A DNA stretch of 64,000 nt from Eubacterium plexicaudatum ASF492 (GCF_000364225.2 NZ_AQFT02000001.1:4965501-5029500); one strand, 5' to 3'. Shown: positions 34,183-44,257, counted from the first letter of the stretch. Program-made: numbers and translations. Notes: generated by a model not told the origin, from the sequence alone.

Positions 34183-34393
34183 AGCGTTGGGTATGGAGGA
34201 AGATGTGCAGGATGTGGCAGACTGCCCGAAGAAAGCGGTTAACTATGCAGGCCGGGTGTCGGATGCTTCACGGATTGCAGATGGGGCAAGGAAGCCTTCA
34301 GTGCTTGGGAAGCTGAAAGAGGCAAAGGACAGGCTTGCCGGAAACCATAAGGGCAGTCAGAAATTAGCAAAGAAAAAAGAACAGGAATTATAA
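34183..34393 (+). pseudogene. 3' fragment of a DUF6674-like protein cut by the insertion sequence
   Basis: Immediately after the right terminal repeat an open frame gives about 70 residues: MEEDVQDVADCPKKAVNYAG, RVSDASRIADGARKPSVLGK, then LKEAKDRLAGNHKGSQKLAK and a Lys-rich end. Such tails end DUF6674-type coiled-coil proteins, which sit directly upstream of ArdC/YodL genes in related elements, as here. The 5' part is missing. Confidence 0.5.
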
Positions 34394-34496
34394 GCAGGAG
34401 GCCATACTGTCAGCAGATGATGGGATGGCGTTTTCTATTTATATCTTATCTGCCGGGATTCCACATAGGCATCCCGGCAGGGAATGGAGGAAATTT

Positions 34497-35255
34497 ATGG
34501 CCGGAAAACGGGAAGAACAGTTAAAGGAGATTACGGAACGGCTGGAACAGGGCGTGAAGGATTTATTTACTTCGGAAAAATACACGGAATACCTGAAAAC
34601 GATGTCGCAGTTCCATAATTACAGCTTTAACAACACGCTTTTGATAGCGATGCAAAAGCCGGAGTCAACCTTGGTGGCAGGCTACGGCACATGGAGTAAA
34701 AAATTTCACCGTCAGGTGAAGCGTGGGGAGAAGGGAATCAAGATTATTGCCCCTGTGCCGATCAGGGAAAAAGAAGAAGTGGAGAAATTTGACCCGGAGA
34801 CAAATGAGCCGGTGCTGCGCCCGGACGGACAGCCGGAGACAGAGGAAGTGGAGCATATCATCCCGCGTTTCCGTGTGGCAACGGTATTTGACATTTCGCA
34901 GACTTATGGCGATCCGCTCCCGGAGCTGGATACACCGGAATTGATGGGGAGCGTGGAAAATTTTGACATTTTCATGGAGGCGATCCGCATGGTATCCCCG
35001 GCCCCTATGCGCTATGCAGAGATTGAAGGGGAATCAAAGGGGTATTACAGCAATACAAATAAGGAAATCGTAATCAAGGAGGACATGAGCGAAAAGCAGA
35101 CCATGAAAACAGCCGTCCATGAAGTGACACATGCCATGTGCCATGACCGGGATTTGATGGAGGAGCTTGGGGAGAAGAAAAACAAGATGACCATAGAAAC
35201 GGAGGCCTTATATCCATGTTTTTATAATGTTGATCTTTTAAACTATTTCCCATAA
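34497..35255 (+). pseudogene. ArdC-like N-terminal part of a large polyvalent protein, interrupted by the recombinase-trio element
   Basis: ATG 34497 has GGAGG upstream. Residues 1-110 are the ArdC-type ssDNA-binding domain (LKTMSQFHNYSFNNTLLIAM, GYGTWSKKFHRQVKRGEKGI). Residues ~150-235 form the associated zincin with HEVTHAMCH (HExxH). After TIETEA (GAGGCC at 35202-35207) the host frame is broken by foreign DNA and stops at 35255. The frame continues as ESVAFTVCSFFNLD at 39361. ArdC-like proteins counter host restriction during DNA transfer. The protein was originally ~1146 residues before the later TAG. Confidence 0.88.
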
Positions 35256-35273
35256 ATCCTCACTTTCTTGTAC

Positions 35274-35289
35274 AAAAGATGAGCATTAT
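35274..35289. repeat. Left inverted repeat of the trio element
   Basis: AAAAGATGAGCATTAT, exactly inverted at 39247-39262. A weaker CACTTT match extends the repeat outward on both sides. Confidence 0.85.
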
Positions 35290-35349
35290 CAGATACGCTA
35301 TTCTTAGGTTTTCCCCTCAGATGGGAATCCGGAAAGGAGCGCATTTGAT

Positions 35350-37251
35350 ATGCAAATAAACTATTTAGATGCTGTTTCATCAGTTCTCAATATGATGAAG
35401 CAGCCTGACAGTGCATGTAAAAATATAGACATGCATAGAACCTGTTACACTACATTTTTCAAGTACCTGATGGATAATGACATTCCTTTTTCTATGGATG
35501 CCGCACTGGACTGGCTTGAGATTAAGAAACTGGAAATTTCCTACGAGGCGTGTTCCCAATATAGAAATGCCCTGTTCCGCCTTGAGCATTACCTGCTTTT
35601 TGGGGATATCAAAAGTCCTTTCTGCCGTTCGGAAGACAGCTTTTTCTGCAGGAGCGGAATGTCGGAATCCTTTTTCCGTCTGACATATGAGCTGGAAGAA
35701 TACTATGCGGCCAGCCAAAACCCCGGCTATTACCATACGTATTCCGTTGCCATAAAAGAGTTTTTCCGGCTTGCGACGTCCCTTGGAATTACAGCGCCGG
35801 AAGCAGTAACCATAGATACTCTTATCGAATACTGGAATACTTACTGCAAATCCTGCAGTTCTTCCGGCAGACGCCAAAACGCCGTATGCGCTATGACGGC
35901 GCTTATGAAATACCTTCACCGCCGGGGTGATGTGCCGGAGTGCTATCAGCTGGTTCTTTTTGGTGGGAACGCTGAAATACTGCCGGGTATGAGGCTTCCA
36001 AAAACAGGCGTCGCATTTCATCCCAGTGTACCCCTTGAACATAAAGCGGAAGAATATCTTGACGCTCTGAATGATTGGAAATACATGGAGTCATCAAAAG
36101 CTGTTTACCGCAATGATTTCACCTGGTATTTTATGTTTTTGGAACTTAACCGTCTGGAACATTCACCAGAAACTGTAACCCTATGGATAGATATGCTTCC
36201 GGATTGTCCGGATCAGGCCAAAGCCGGCAATTCCATATCGGCCCGCCGTTCACACACGATCAGAATGTTTGGGAAGTATCTCCAGGGCACAATGGAATCT
36301 AACATAACTGCAGGCCAAAAGCGTGCGTCCGACCAACTCCCGTCATGGAGCAAAACCATTCTTGATGGTTTTATAGAGAGCCGCAGGCGGGATGGGATGG
36401 CCAATAATACACTTACCATGTGCAGAGCTGCCGGATGCAGTTTTTTCAAATATCTTGAAGACAACGGGATAGATCATCCAATGTCCATAACGCCGGATGT
36501 GGTGAAAGCATTCCATAACCAGGATGTCCACTCGACCCCGGAGAGTAAAAATGCATATGGGTCTAAACTCCGCCAGCTTCTGCGGTACATGGCCGGCCAG
36601 GATCTGGTTTTGCCGACACTTGTTTTTGCGGTATCCGCAGGCTGCGCTCCCCATCGCAGCATCGTTGATGTCCTGAGCGATGATATGGTTAAGAAAATAT
36701 ATGAATACCGTGAGAAAGCCTCCACCCCCATAGAACTCAGGGACACAGCCATGGTTATGCTCGGACTCCGGATGGGTATCAGGGGCGCAGACATCCTAAA
36801 GCTCCAGGTAAATGATTTCGACTGGAAAAATAAAACGGTCTCCTTCATCCAGCAGAAAACAAGAAAAGCAATCACGCTTCCAGTACCGACAGACGTAGGT
36901 AATTCAGTATATAAATACATCATGGATGGGCGTCCGGAATCGGCTGCCGCAGGTAACGGATATATATTTATCCGCCATCAGGCGCCATATATCCCGCTTA
37001 AAGTTACAACGGCATGCCGCGGGGCTTTAAAAAGAATACTTGCCGAATATGGTTTTGAACTGTCTGCCGGCCAGGGCTTCCATATGACACGGAAGACATT
37101 TGCCACAAGAATGCTCCGGGCAGGCAGCAGGCTTGATGATATTTCTAATGCCCTTGGGCATGCACGTCAGGAAACTGCTGAGGTATATCTTGAACGTGAC
37201 GAAGATAAAATGAGGCTCTGCCCTCTGGAATTTGGAGGTGTCTTATCATGA
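35350..37251 (+). CDS. Tyrosine recombinase A of the trio (633 residues)
   Basis: AGGAG precedes ATG 35350. The C-terminal ~200 residues form a tyrosine-recombinase catalytic domain: Arg in LGLRMGIRGADILK, Lys-type beta hairpin (SFIQQKTRKAITLPVPTD), HMTRKTFATR (HxxR), LGHARQETAEVYLERD (His and nucleophile Tyr). The long N-terminal part (~400 residues) contains repeated helical SAM-like core-binding segments, making it much longer than its partners. It ends in an ATGA overlap with recombinase B. All catalytic residues are intact. Confidence 0.9.
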   Translation: MQINYLDAVSSVLNMMKQPDSACKNIDMHRTCYTTFFKYLMDNDIPFSMDAALDWLEIKKLEISYEACSQYRNALFRLEHYLLFGDIKSPFCRSEDSFFCRSGMSESFFRLTYELEEYYAASQNPGYYHTYSVAIKEFFRLATSLGITAPEAVTIDTLIEYWNTYCKSCSSSGRRQNAVCAMTALMKYLHRRGDVPECYQLVLFGGNAEILPGMRLPKTGVAFHPSVPLEHKAEEYLDALNDWKYMESSKAVYRNDFTWYFMFLELNRLEHSPETVTLWIDMLPDCPDQAKAGNSISARRSHTIRMFGKYLQGTMESNITAGQKRASDQLPSWSKTILDGFIESRRRDGMANNTLTMCRAAGCSFFKYLEDNGIDHPMSITPDVVKAFHNQDVHSTPESKNAYGSKLRQLLRYMAGQDLVLPTLVFAVSAGCAPHRSIVDVLSDDMVKKIYEYREKASTPIELRDTAMVMLGLRMGIRGADILKLQVNDFDWKNKTVSFIQQKTRKAITLPVPTDVGNSVYKYIMDGRPESAAAGNGYIFIRHQAPYIPLKVTTACRGALKRILAEYGFELSAGQGFHMTRKTFATRMLRAGSRLDDISNALGHARQETAEVYLERDEDKMRLCPLEFGGVLS

Positions 37252-38216
37252 CATACATTTTTGAGAGCGGCCTGGCACATCATATCGAAGGGCTTATACA
37301 ACAAAAACGGGCTGATGGATATGCCTATCATGCCGAAGAAAAGCTGTTAAAACGCTTTGATACTTTTTGCGTACAGAATTATCCGGAACTGACAACAGTT
37401 ACTTATGAAATGGCAGCCAAATGGTCCGAAGCCAGACCCTGCGAAGGAGATGCCTATCACAACCGCCGTATGTCGGTCGTGAAAGTGCTGGGTGAATATA
37501 TCCTTTCCCTCGGCCAGGAAGCATACATCCCTAATTTTTTCTGCAAGGCTTACCGTCCGGCCCTTTACATCCCGTCAAAAGATGAGGTTAAGGAGCTGCT
37601 GCGGAAAATGGATATCCGCACATCCCATAATTCAGAGCAGCTAAGGCTCGACAGGGAGTGCAAGATTCTTTTTCTCCTGTATTTTTGCTGTGGGCTGCGT
37701 CTGTCAGAAGGGCGGCTGCTAAAGTGGGAACATATAGACCTGGAAAAAGGGATCCTTACTATCCTTGGCTCAAAAGGCAGCAAAGACCGCCTTGTATACC
37801 TTCCGCAGGACAGCCTTCCAGTACTTAAAAGCTATAAAGAATGCCAGGAAAAGCTTTTCCCCGGAATTGACTGGGCTTTTCCAGGAAAAGACCCGCATAA
37901 GCCTGTTTCGTGTTCCGGAGTAGAGTCAAGTTTTAACCGTCATTGGGCTATGCTTCCAGCTGCCGGGACACTTGCTAAACACCCGACGCCCCACTGTTTA
38001 CGCCACGCTTTTGTAGTGGAGAGGTTTAATGAGTGGATGCACCAGGGAATTGATACAAACACTATGCTCCCATATTTAAGCAGATACCTTGGACATAAAA
38101 GCCCTGATGAAACGTATTATTACTATCATCTTGTAGAAAAGGCATTTGATACTATCCGGGAGAAAGATACAGTGTCGGGAAAGGTTATTCCGGAGGTGGT
38201 TCCCTATGAAGAATAA
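37248..38216 (+). CDS. Tyrosine recombinase B of the trio
   Basis: A 322-residue protein starting at ATG 37248, inside the stop of recombinase A (ATGA). The core-binding domain covers residues ~1-100 and the catalytic domain ~110-310: Arg in FCCGLRLSEGRLLKWEHID, Lys in LGSKGSKDRLVYLP, HCLRHAFVVERF (HxxR) and LGHKSPDETYYYYH (His, Tyr). It is complete. Translational coupling with A and overlap with C imply that the three proteins are made together, probably to act as a complex. Confidence 0.9.
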   Translation: MTYIFESGLAHHIEGLIQQKRADGYAYHAEEKLLKRFDTFCVQNYPELTTVTYEMAAKWSEARPCEGDAYHNRRMSVVKVLGEYILSLGQEAYIPNFFCKAYRPALYIPSKDEVKELLRKMDIRTSHNSEQLRLDRECKILFLLYFCCGLRLSEGRLLKWEHIDLEKGILTILGSKGSKDRLVYLPQDSLPVLKSYKECQEKLFPGIDWAFPGKDPHKPVSCSGVESSFNRHWAMLPAAGTLAKHPTPHCLRHAFVVERFNEWMHQGIDTNTMLPYLSRYLGHKSPDETYYYYHLVEKAFDTIREKDTVSGKVIPEVVPYEE

Positions 38217-39243
38217 ACCAGAAAAGATACGGTCTGGCCAGCTGTTCTTTTCCCAGACATGGAACTTTCTAAATGTCTATTTGGTAAAGCAGGCCGGACG
38301 CAGTCAGGCTACAGCAGAATCCTATAGGGATTCCCTTACAATATTTAAAAACTATCTTGTAGGTGAATTAGGTAAGTCCATAAGCACCTTTCAGTTTTCC
38401 GACTGTACCAAAGAATGTATTTATAACTTTAGAGAGTATCTGCTTGCAAATGGCAGCCAGCCATCAACTGTAAATGTAAGAGTCGCGGCTATCCGCGCCT
38501 ATCTGAACTATGCCTCGGATATGGACATATCCATCCAGTCGGTTGCTCTGGCAGTCAGCCAGATATCACCCTGCAAAACCATAAAAAAGGAAAAGCCTGT
38601 TCTGTCCGAGGATGCACTTGCCGCAATACTGTCCGCACCGCCGGATACGAAGTTTGGTGTACGGGACCGTGCTATTTTGATTCTCCTCTACGATACAGCT
38701 GTAAGAGTCAGTGAGCTGCTCAACATCCGCTTATGTGATGTTGCAATGGAATCAAAATATCCCAATATTTTCATAACAGGCAAAGGCAGCAAAGAGAGAA
38801 CCATACAATTGACAGCTAAGGCGGCTGGACACCTTAAGGAGTATATGCGTGTATATCACAGCAATTCTTCTAAAGAAGCCTACTTATTTTCCACAACGAT
38901 AAAAGGTGTGGCAGACAGGATGTCCGTTGGAAATGTCCAGAGGATTATAAAAAAATATGCAGCCCTGGTAAGCGAGGCAGGGATCAGCATTCCAGATTCA
39001 GTCCATTGCCACATGTTCCGGCGGACCAGGGCCACAAATCTTTACCAGGATGGGATCGCCATTGAACTTGTCTCTACAGTGTTAGGACATGCCAGGACTG
39101 ATACAACCAAAAACTACTATGCAAAGCAGTCTGTTGAACAGCTTCGGGGAGCAATGGAATCTGTTCCAACACCCATACCTGATGAAGCGGCAATGTGGGA
39201 GGGCAGTGAAGATGAAATGGCAAGGATTTGTGGATTGCGCTAA
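38206..39243 (+). CDS. Tyrosine recombinase C of the trio
   Basis: ATG 38206, nine bases after GGAGG, overlapping the end of B by 11 bases; the frame opens earlier (38146) without a ribosome site. 345 residues: an XerC/D-like core-binding domain (AESYRDSLTIFKNYLVGELG) and a catalytic domain with Arg in YDTAVRVSELLNIRL, Lys in TGKGSKERTIQL, HMFRRTRATNLYQ and LGHARTDTTKNYYAKQ. All catalytic residues are intact. Its stop is three bases before the right inverted repeat. Confidence 0.9.
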   Translation: MKNKPEKIRSGQLFFSQTWNFLNVYLVKQAGRSQATAESYRDSLTIFKNYLVGELGKSISTFQFSDCTKECIYNFREYLLANGSQPSTVNVRVAAIRAYLNYASDMDISIQSVALAVSQISPCKTIKKEKPVLSEDALAAILSAPPDTKFGVRDRAILILLYDTAVRVSELLNIRLCDVAMESKYPNIFITGKGSKERTIQLTAKAAGHLKEYMRVYHSNSSKEAYLFSTTIKGVADRMSVGNVQRIIKKYAALVSEAGISIPDSVHCHMFRRTRATNLYQDGIAIELVSTVLGHARTDTTKNYYAKQSVEQLRGAMESVPTPIPDEAAMWEGSEDEMARICGLR

Positions 39244-39360
39244 CGAATAATGCTCATCTTTTAGTAGTAAAGTGCCTTATTTCTCAGCATTCTTTAAAAT
39301 GATTAACATTTTGGAATGCTGAGTATAACGCCTCAAATGTTGATGTATCCATTTGAGGCC

Positions 39361-42090
39361 GAGAGCGTGGCTTTTACGGTCTGCAGTTTTTTCAATTTGG
39401 ATGTGTCAGACTACTCCTTTCCGTATCTGGCGGGATGGGCCAGCAGCATGGAGATGAAAGAGCTGCGCAGCTCTATGGATTTTATCTGGAAAACGGCAGG
39501 CTCTTTCATTGACAGCATGGTGGAGAATATCCAGAAGCTGCAGAAAGAAAAAGAGGCTGAGAGGGAGCTGACAGAAGATGACCTGGTATTCCAGTTTGCA
39601 CCTCTCGGAGAAGATACAAAAAAGTTTTATCTTGTAGACAATGTTGGGAGGGTAGATTTTTTAAGGCTGTTACATGATTTTGCTGACCAGGATAGGGAGG
39701 GCAAAAATCCGGAGCAGTTCTTAAAAAGCCACGGCGTACACCTGGATTTGTGGCGGGATTCAGAAGATAAAGAGAGAAACCAGGAGCTGCCGGAGTTTTA
39801 CGATGTCCTGTATATGGATGCAGGCCATATCGTGGATGCGGCAGAGTTTTCCCTTTTGGTACAGGTGGAAATGATGATCAGCCGTGCGGAGTACGGGCAT
39901 ACGGCTTTGGGGAGGGAAGCGCATAACCTGGCTGTCCAGTATGCCTATAAGCTGGACAATCCAAGGGACACAAGGGAGTTGGTGAATAAACTTGCGGAGG
40001 CTGTGGAAAATCCAGAAGAGCATAATATCCGGGAAATCATGGAGGATGCACAGGCAGAGATTGACTTTCTGCCCGACAATCAGATTGGCCTGATGCAGAT
40101 GCATGAATTTGGCTGCCGCAATGATTCTATCCTGCCCCTCAAGGCGGAGCGGGCTGTGGCTTTGCATAATGCAGGATTAAATATATACGGTCTGAATAAG
40201 GACGGAAGCCGTACCCTGATGAATACGCAGGAAGATATTTTGGAAATGGGAACAGACGGGATATTCGGCATTGAAAGCAGGGAGTGGGAAAGCTACCAGG
40301 TGATGGAATCCGTGCGTGAGGAAAATGCGGAGCAGGAACATCTAAACGAAGATTTGCTTTTCAGCAGTAACCAGGACCGCTACGCCATCTATCAGATTAG
40401 GGATGATGGGGAAGGCCGGAAATATCTGTTTATGGGTATAGACTACCTGAAAAAGCAGGGATTTTCCGTGGAATATGATGATTATCGGATGGTTTATAGC
40501 GATGTGCTTGGGGAAAATGAAACGTTGGATTCCCTGTATGAGAAATTCAATATCGGACGTCCGCTTGATTTTACCGGGCATTCCCTTTCTGTCAGCGATG
40601 TAGTTGTTTTGAAAAAAAGTGGGGAGATTACGGCACATTATGTGGATTCCTATGGATATACGGAGCTGCCGGAGTTCTTTTCGCAGAGGGAGAAGAATAT
40701 GGAGCAGGAAAAAGACGCAGGATTACAGGGAAGCAGCCTGCAGGAGCCGCAAAACAATGATATAAGCAAACCATATGAAAAGGTGTACCCGCCGCTCTAT
40801 ACGCATACCATTACCTATGCAATGGAGCATGGCCGGGCAGACGATTACCTGGAATCAAGAAAACTGAACCTGGACTGCAAAAATGCCATCGAGGATGCAA
40901 TCCGGGAGAACTTTGACGGACTGCATCTGGCGCATGACGCCGCTAAGGGAGTCCTTGAAGAATATGGTGCGGAACGTGTGGTATTCATCCTTGCCAATAC
41001 CGTGCAGCATTTGGAGCATGACGGGCGGTTTTCTATCGGGAACAAGGCGTGGGCAAAGGGGTATGAGATACCGGAGAACATAAACCGGGGGATGGATATG
41101 AATGCTGATTATGTGGTTAGCAGCCACCCGGCGGTACTGGACGGGTTTATCGGGCTGGCAAGGGATGGAATACGGGAACTGGAGTTAGGAAAGGAAGAAA
41201 ATGTGCAGATTAATGAGGAAACGAAAGGCTTTATTGCAAATGGACATTTCGGAACATGGCATACGGTAGAAGCAAAGGAGATCAGCGGCGAGCTGTTTTA
41301 CCGGATGGAGCATGAGGAATATGGGGATTCTGTGGCATCTATTGTTGTTAATCAGCAAGGGGAATTGGTGGCAGAGGACTTGGAGCATGGATTTGACGAG
41401 GGGGCAATGGAAGCCATTAGTGAATATTTCTCGGAAAAGGGGATAGAGATGAAGGCGGAGCCGGAAACGCCATTCATTGCACAATACTATGTCATACAGA
41501 ATGCCGATGGCAGCAAAGCGGAAAGGGCATATCAGTATTTTTCAGATATGGATACGGCAGTCACTGCCTACCATGAGATTCCGAACCATGTGGATAAGCG
41601 GCTTGGCATGGAGAGCAGCGAACAGCCGCCCTCCAGAATGCCCCTGATTGAGTGCAGGAATGGGATAGAAACGCTTACGGACATAGAAAAATATTCCCTG
41701 AGTGGGAAATGGGTGCGTGAGGAAACGATGTCGGCATCGCAGAAAGCAAAAGAATATCTCGACAATTGTGATGATGAAATTGCATACCAGACCGGAAAAG
41801 GCTATTTTTCCATCCAGACTGTTTCTGACGGCTATGATTATACAATTTACGGTAAGGATTTCCGGGAGATTGACGGAGGCGTGTATGACAATCCGGATAT
41901 TTCCATTGGTGAAGCGATGGAAGAAATCCTTTCTGATGAAGGGATCTCTATAACAGCGTGTAAGGTTATGGATTATGAGGAATTGCAGGGAAAAGCGGAA
42001 GCGGCGGCACAGGAAGATCTACAGAACGCACAGGCGAAAGAAACGGAGAAGGGGAAGCTGCCGCTGGTTTCTGATATGACAGAGCCGTAG
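39361..42090 (+). pseudogene. Large polyvalent protein, middle part: zincin end, YodL and DUF3849 domains
   Basis: This is the direct continuation of the ArdC-like gene after the trio element. The frame also opens upstream at 39316, but those residues come from the inserted DNA. Recognisable parts: ESVAFTVCSFFNLDVSDYSF (end of the ArdC zincin), a middle helical region, a YodL domain (YAIYQIRDDGEGRKYLFMGI, LDFTGHSLSVSDVVVLKKSG), a DUF3849 domain (YPPLYTHTITYAMEHGRADD, VVFILANTVQHLEHDGRFSI), then a repeat-like YodL/DUF4316 tail. It stops at TAG 42088-42090, but the frame continues unchanged into the nucleotidyltransferase part. Confidence 0.8.
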
Positions 42091-42165
42091 CCTGCGTTAA
42101 ACGGTCAGAGCCGTGCAGGGATAGAGGAAACCGTACTCTGCTATGCCCAGGCGCAGATTGATGAA

Positions 42166-43137
42166 ATGGGACTGTCGGAGGAAGTGGAGCTGCTTGGTAC
42201 AAGGGTATATGGGAGCCGTTCCAGAGAAGGGCTGTACCATGAAGGCTCGGATATAGATGTGGTGGTGTCTTACAGTGGCGATTTGAAGGAGGATGTTTTC
42301 TTCAATGCGTTACATGAGGGAGACTTAAAGATAGCGGGCATCCCGGTTGACATCAATCCAATCTCTAGGGAAAAGACGGGGACGTTGAAGGAATACTTAA
42401 AAAGTGCGGAAGAATATCTGGACGAAAAACAGAGCCATATGGAGATCCCTAAAAACAACCAACAGACAGAGCAGGAGGCAACCATTACATTCTATGTGGC
42501 AGAATGTACGGAGTTCCCTGTTCTGGGGGAATACCATGAGCGGCTGAAAACATTGCGGGAAGCGATGGAGCTGTATGAGAAAATTCCTGCAGAGAGGATG
42601 AATGGCATTAAGGGGATTGGCTTCCGCTTGGAGGACGGCAGCATCTATGACGGAAATTTTGATTTGATGGTAATGGGAGAAATGCAGACGGAATTTATCA
42701 ATGAGATTCCCCAATACAGGGACAGCCCGTTAGTACAGAAGGCGATTGCAGATATGGAGGCGATTCTTTTGGAAGAGAGGCCGGAGCAGGAAGTATCGGA
42801 AGCAATAGAGAAAGAAGAACCGCAACAGCCAATGCCAGAAGTAAAAAAGGAAGAAAAAGCTGTGCAGACAGCGGAAAACAGAAATCCAGACACTGCGGCA
42901 CAGGAATCAGGCAGAAATCCGGAAGGACTGCAAAAGCAATCTGCAGAACTGAAAAAAGCGGCTGAAAATGCCCCCAAAACAGACAGAGCCATATCCGGCG
43001 GCAGCAAGAAGCAGTCTGTCTTAAATGCCCTCCGGGAACGGCAGGCAAGGATGAGAGCGCAGGAGAAGGAAAAGCCGGGGCAGGAAAGACAGGGGCAGAA
43101 GGCACAGGCAAAGAAGAAAGGAGAACCGGAATTATGA
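42166..43137 (+). CDS. Large polyvalent protein, 3' part: nucleotidyltransferase domain and YodL-type tail
   Basis: In the same frame as the preceding gene; the 25 codons between the TAG and ATG 42166 (including IEETVLCYAQAQIDEM) look coding and complete the first helix of a nucleotidyltransferase fold. The domain shows ELLGTRVYGSRSREGLYHEG then SDIDVVVSYSG, the G-S-R and D-x-D pattern of MNT-type nucleotidyltransferases. A domain with YVAECTEFPVLGEYHERLKT follows, then a Gln/Glu/Lys-rich linker and a helix KKQSVLNALRERQARM. The TAG is consistent with a CAG-to-TAG change. Re-initiation at 42166 could still make this part. Confidence 0.72.
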   Translation: MGLSEEVELLGTRVYGSRSREGLYHEGSDIDVVVSYSGDLKEDVFFNALHEGDLKIAGIPVDINPISREKTGTLKEYLKSAEEYLDEKQSHMEIPKNNQQTEQEATITFYVAECTEFPVLGEYHERLKTLREAMELYEKIPAERMNGIKGIGFRLEDGSIYDGNFDLMVMGEMQTEFINEIPQYRDSPLVQKAIADMEAILLEERPEQEVSEAIEKEEPQQPMPEVKKEEKAVQTAENRNPDTAAQESGRNPEGLQKQSAELKKAAENAPKTDRAISGGSKKQSVLNALRERQARMRAQEKEKPGQERQGQKAQAKKKGEPEL

Positions 43138-43364
43138 TGGTGAAATTTGAGGAAAATGAATATTTCCTGATGGCAATGTTCCAGAAGGAAAGCAGGCAGG
43201 CAACCATGGAGGAAATACATAATGTGATCCCCTACATAGGCAGGGATGAAGAAATGCTCTCACTTATTAACAGCACACTGGAAAAGCTGTGGTTCCTTAC
43301 GGATGAAGCATTTTTAAACATGGATTTGGAACCGTACAAAGAGGAACCGGTGGAGGATGAATGA
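43134..43364 (+). CDS. TTRAP-like transposon-transfer-assisting small protein
   Basis: A 76-residue acidic protein: MMVKFEENEYFLMAMFQKES then PYIGRDEEMLSLINSTLEKL. The layout matches the TTRAP family (transposon-transfer assisting protein) found in Clostridia conjugative elements between YodL-type genes. It starts four bases before the stop of the previous gene and its own stop overlaps the start of the next one (ATGA), so it is translationally coupled on both sides. The exact activity is unknown. Confidence 0.7.
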   Translation: MMVKFEENEYFLMAMFQKESRQATMEEIHNVIPYIGRDEEMLSLINSTLEKLWFLTDEAFLNMDLEPYKEEPVEDE

Positions 43365-44257
43365 TGGATGTGAACCAATTTGCAGTCTACCAGCTTAAAA
43401 ATATCCCGGAAAACAGGCAGATACGGTTTCGGCCTTACCGTGCGTTGCAGGAGAAGGGAATCCAGATACAGTATATGGATTATGAGCAAGTGTATATGGC
43501 ACGGATGCAGCCGGAGGACGAGCCAGGACAGATCCGCAAGCGTTTCAATGAGAAGCTGCCAAGGACATTCCACGGGCATTCGATCAGCGTCAGCGATGTG
43601 CTTGTTTTGAATAAGGACGGTGTTGTGACTTCTTACTATGTTGAAAAAGAGGGGTTTACAGTCATAGCCGGGTTTATCCGGATAAGTTCGTCCGGCACAC
43701 TTGTGTCTCTTGATACAACAGATTTCCACATCAAGGAGAAGGAGGGGAAATGGCTTGCCTTTGACAGCATTATGATAGAAGGCAGGCAGTTCTTCCTGAT
43801 GGAGCATGAAACCTATGGAAAAGAAGTGGCATGGGTTGTGTTGGATGAAGAAGGGAAGATAATTGTAGACCATACATATCAGGGTTTTGACCAGACGGCC
43901 TTACAGCAGATTAAGGATTACCTCAATCTGCCGCAGCTTACCGCAGAGCTGCAAAAACAGGAAATACCCGATGGGAATATCCAGACGCAATCCGGCAATG
44001 CTATGGATAAGCCGCCTCTTGAAAACTGGCAGAAATATATGGAGAATGGGGAGTATCTCCGCAGTTCCGAGATAGATGAAGAACAGAATTACAACATGAT
44101 TGACGGCAGGCGGAATAATATGTCCCCAAAAGGGAAAAATGGCAGGGTATCAGTCCTGGCAAAGCTGCGTCGCAAACAGGCAGAGATTGCAAAGCGGAGT
44201 GGAAAACCTGCACAGCAGATGGCAATGGCAGAGGATAGGGAGCGCAGACGGAAGTAA
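43361..44257 (+). CDS. YodL/DUF4316-domain protein
   Basis: A 298-residue protein. Residues 5-105 are a YodL domain (FAVYQLKNIPENRQIRFRPY, RTFHGHSISVSDVLVLNKDG). Residues ~110-185 form a beta domain (IMIEGRQFFLMEHETYGKEV) also seen in the large upstream protein. The tail contains a motif NGRVSVLAKLRRKQAEIAKR, the DUF4316-type ending. These domains occur almost only in mobilizable elements; no biochemical role is known. It ends five bases before a strong terminator, closing the operon that began with the ArdC gene. Confidence 0.75.
   Translation: MMDVNQFAVYQLKNIPENRQIRFRPYRALQEKGIQIQYMDYEQVYMARMQPEDEPGQIRKRFNEKLPRTFHGHSISVSDVLVLNKDGVVTSYYVEKEGFTVIAGFIRISSSGTLVSLDTTDFHIKEKEGKWLAFDSIMIEGRQFFLMEHETYGKEVAWVVLDEEGKIIVDHTYQGFDQTALQQIKDYLNLPQLTAELQKQEIPDGNIQTQSGNAMDKPPLENWQKYMENGEYLRSSEIDEEQNYNMIDGRRNNMSPKGKNGRVSVLAKLRRKQAEIAKRSGKPAQQMAMAEDRERRRK

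Larger units (their letters stand above)
35208..39360. mobile_element. Recombinase-in-trio (RIT-like) element, 4153 bp, inserted in the ArdC/YodL gene
   Basis: Three adjacent overlapping tyrosine-recombinase genes lie between two copies of GAGGCC (35202-35207 and 39355-39360), only one of which belongs to the host gene. Removing 35208-39360 restores the host frame exactly (TIETEA joined to ESVAFTV). Near the ends a perfect 16-bp inverted repeat AAAAGATGAGCATTAT occurs at 35274-35289 and 39247-39262. The right end also has two hairpins (39283-39323 and 39330-39359). This matches the described RIT architecture of three recombinases plus inverted ends. No cargo gene is present. Confidence 0.85.

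Noticed and set aside
39316..39360. The start of the polyvalent-protein frame at ATG 39316.
   Set aside because: These codons lie in the right end of the trio element; the native reading comes from 35207 and resumes at 39361.
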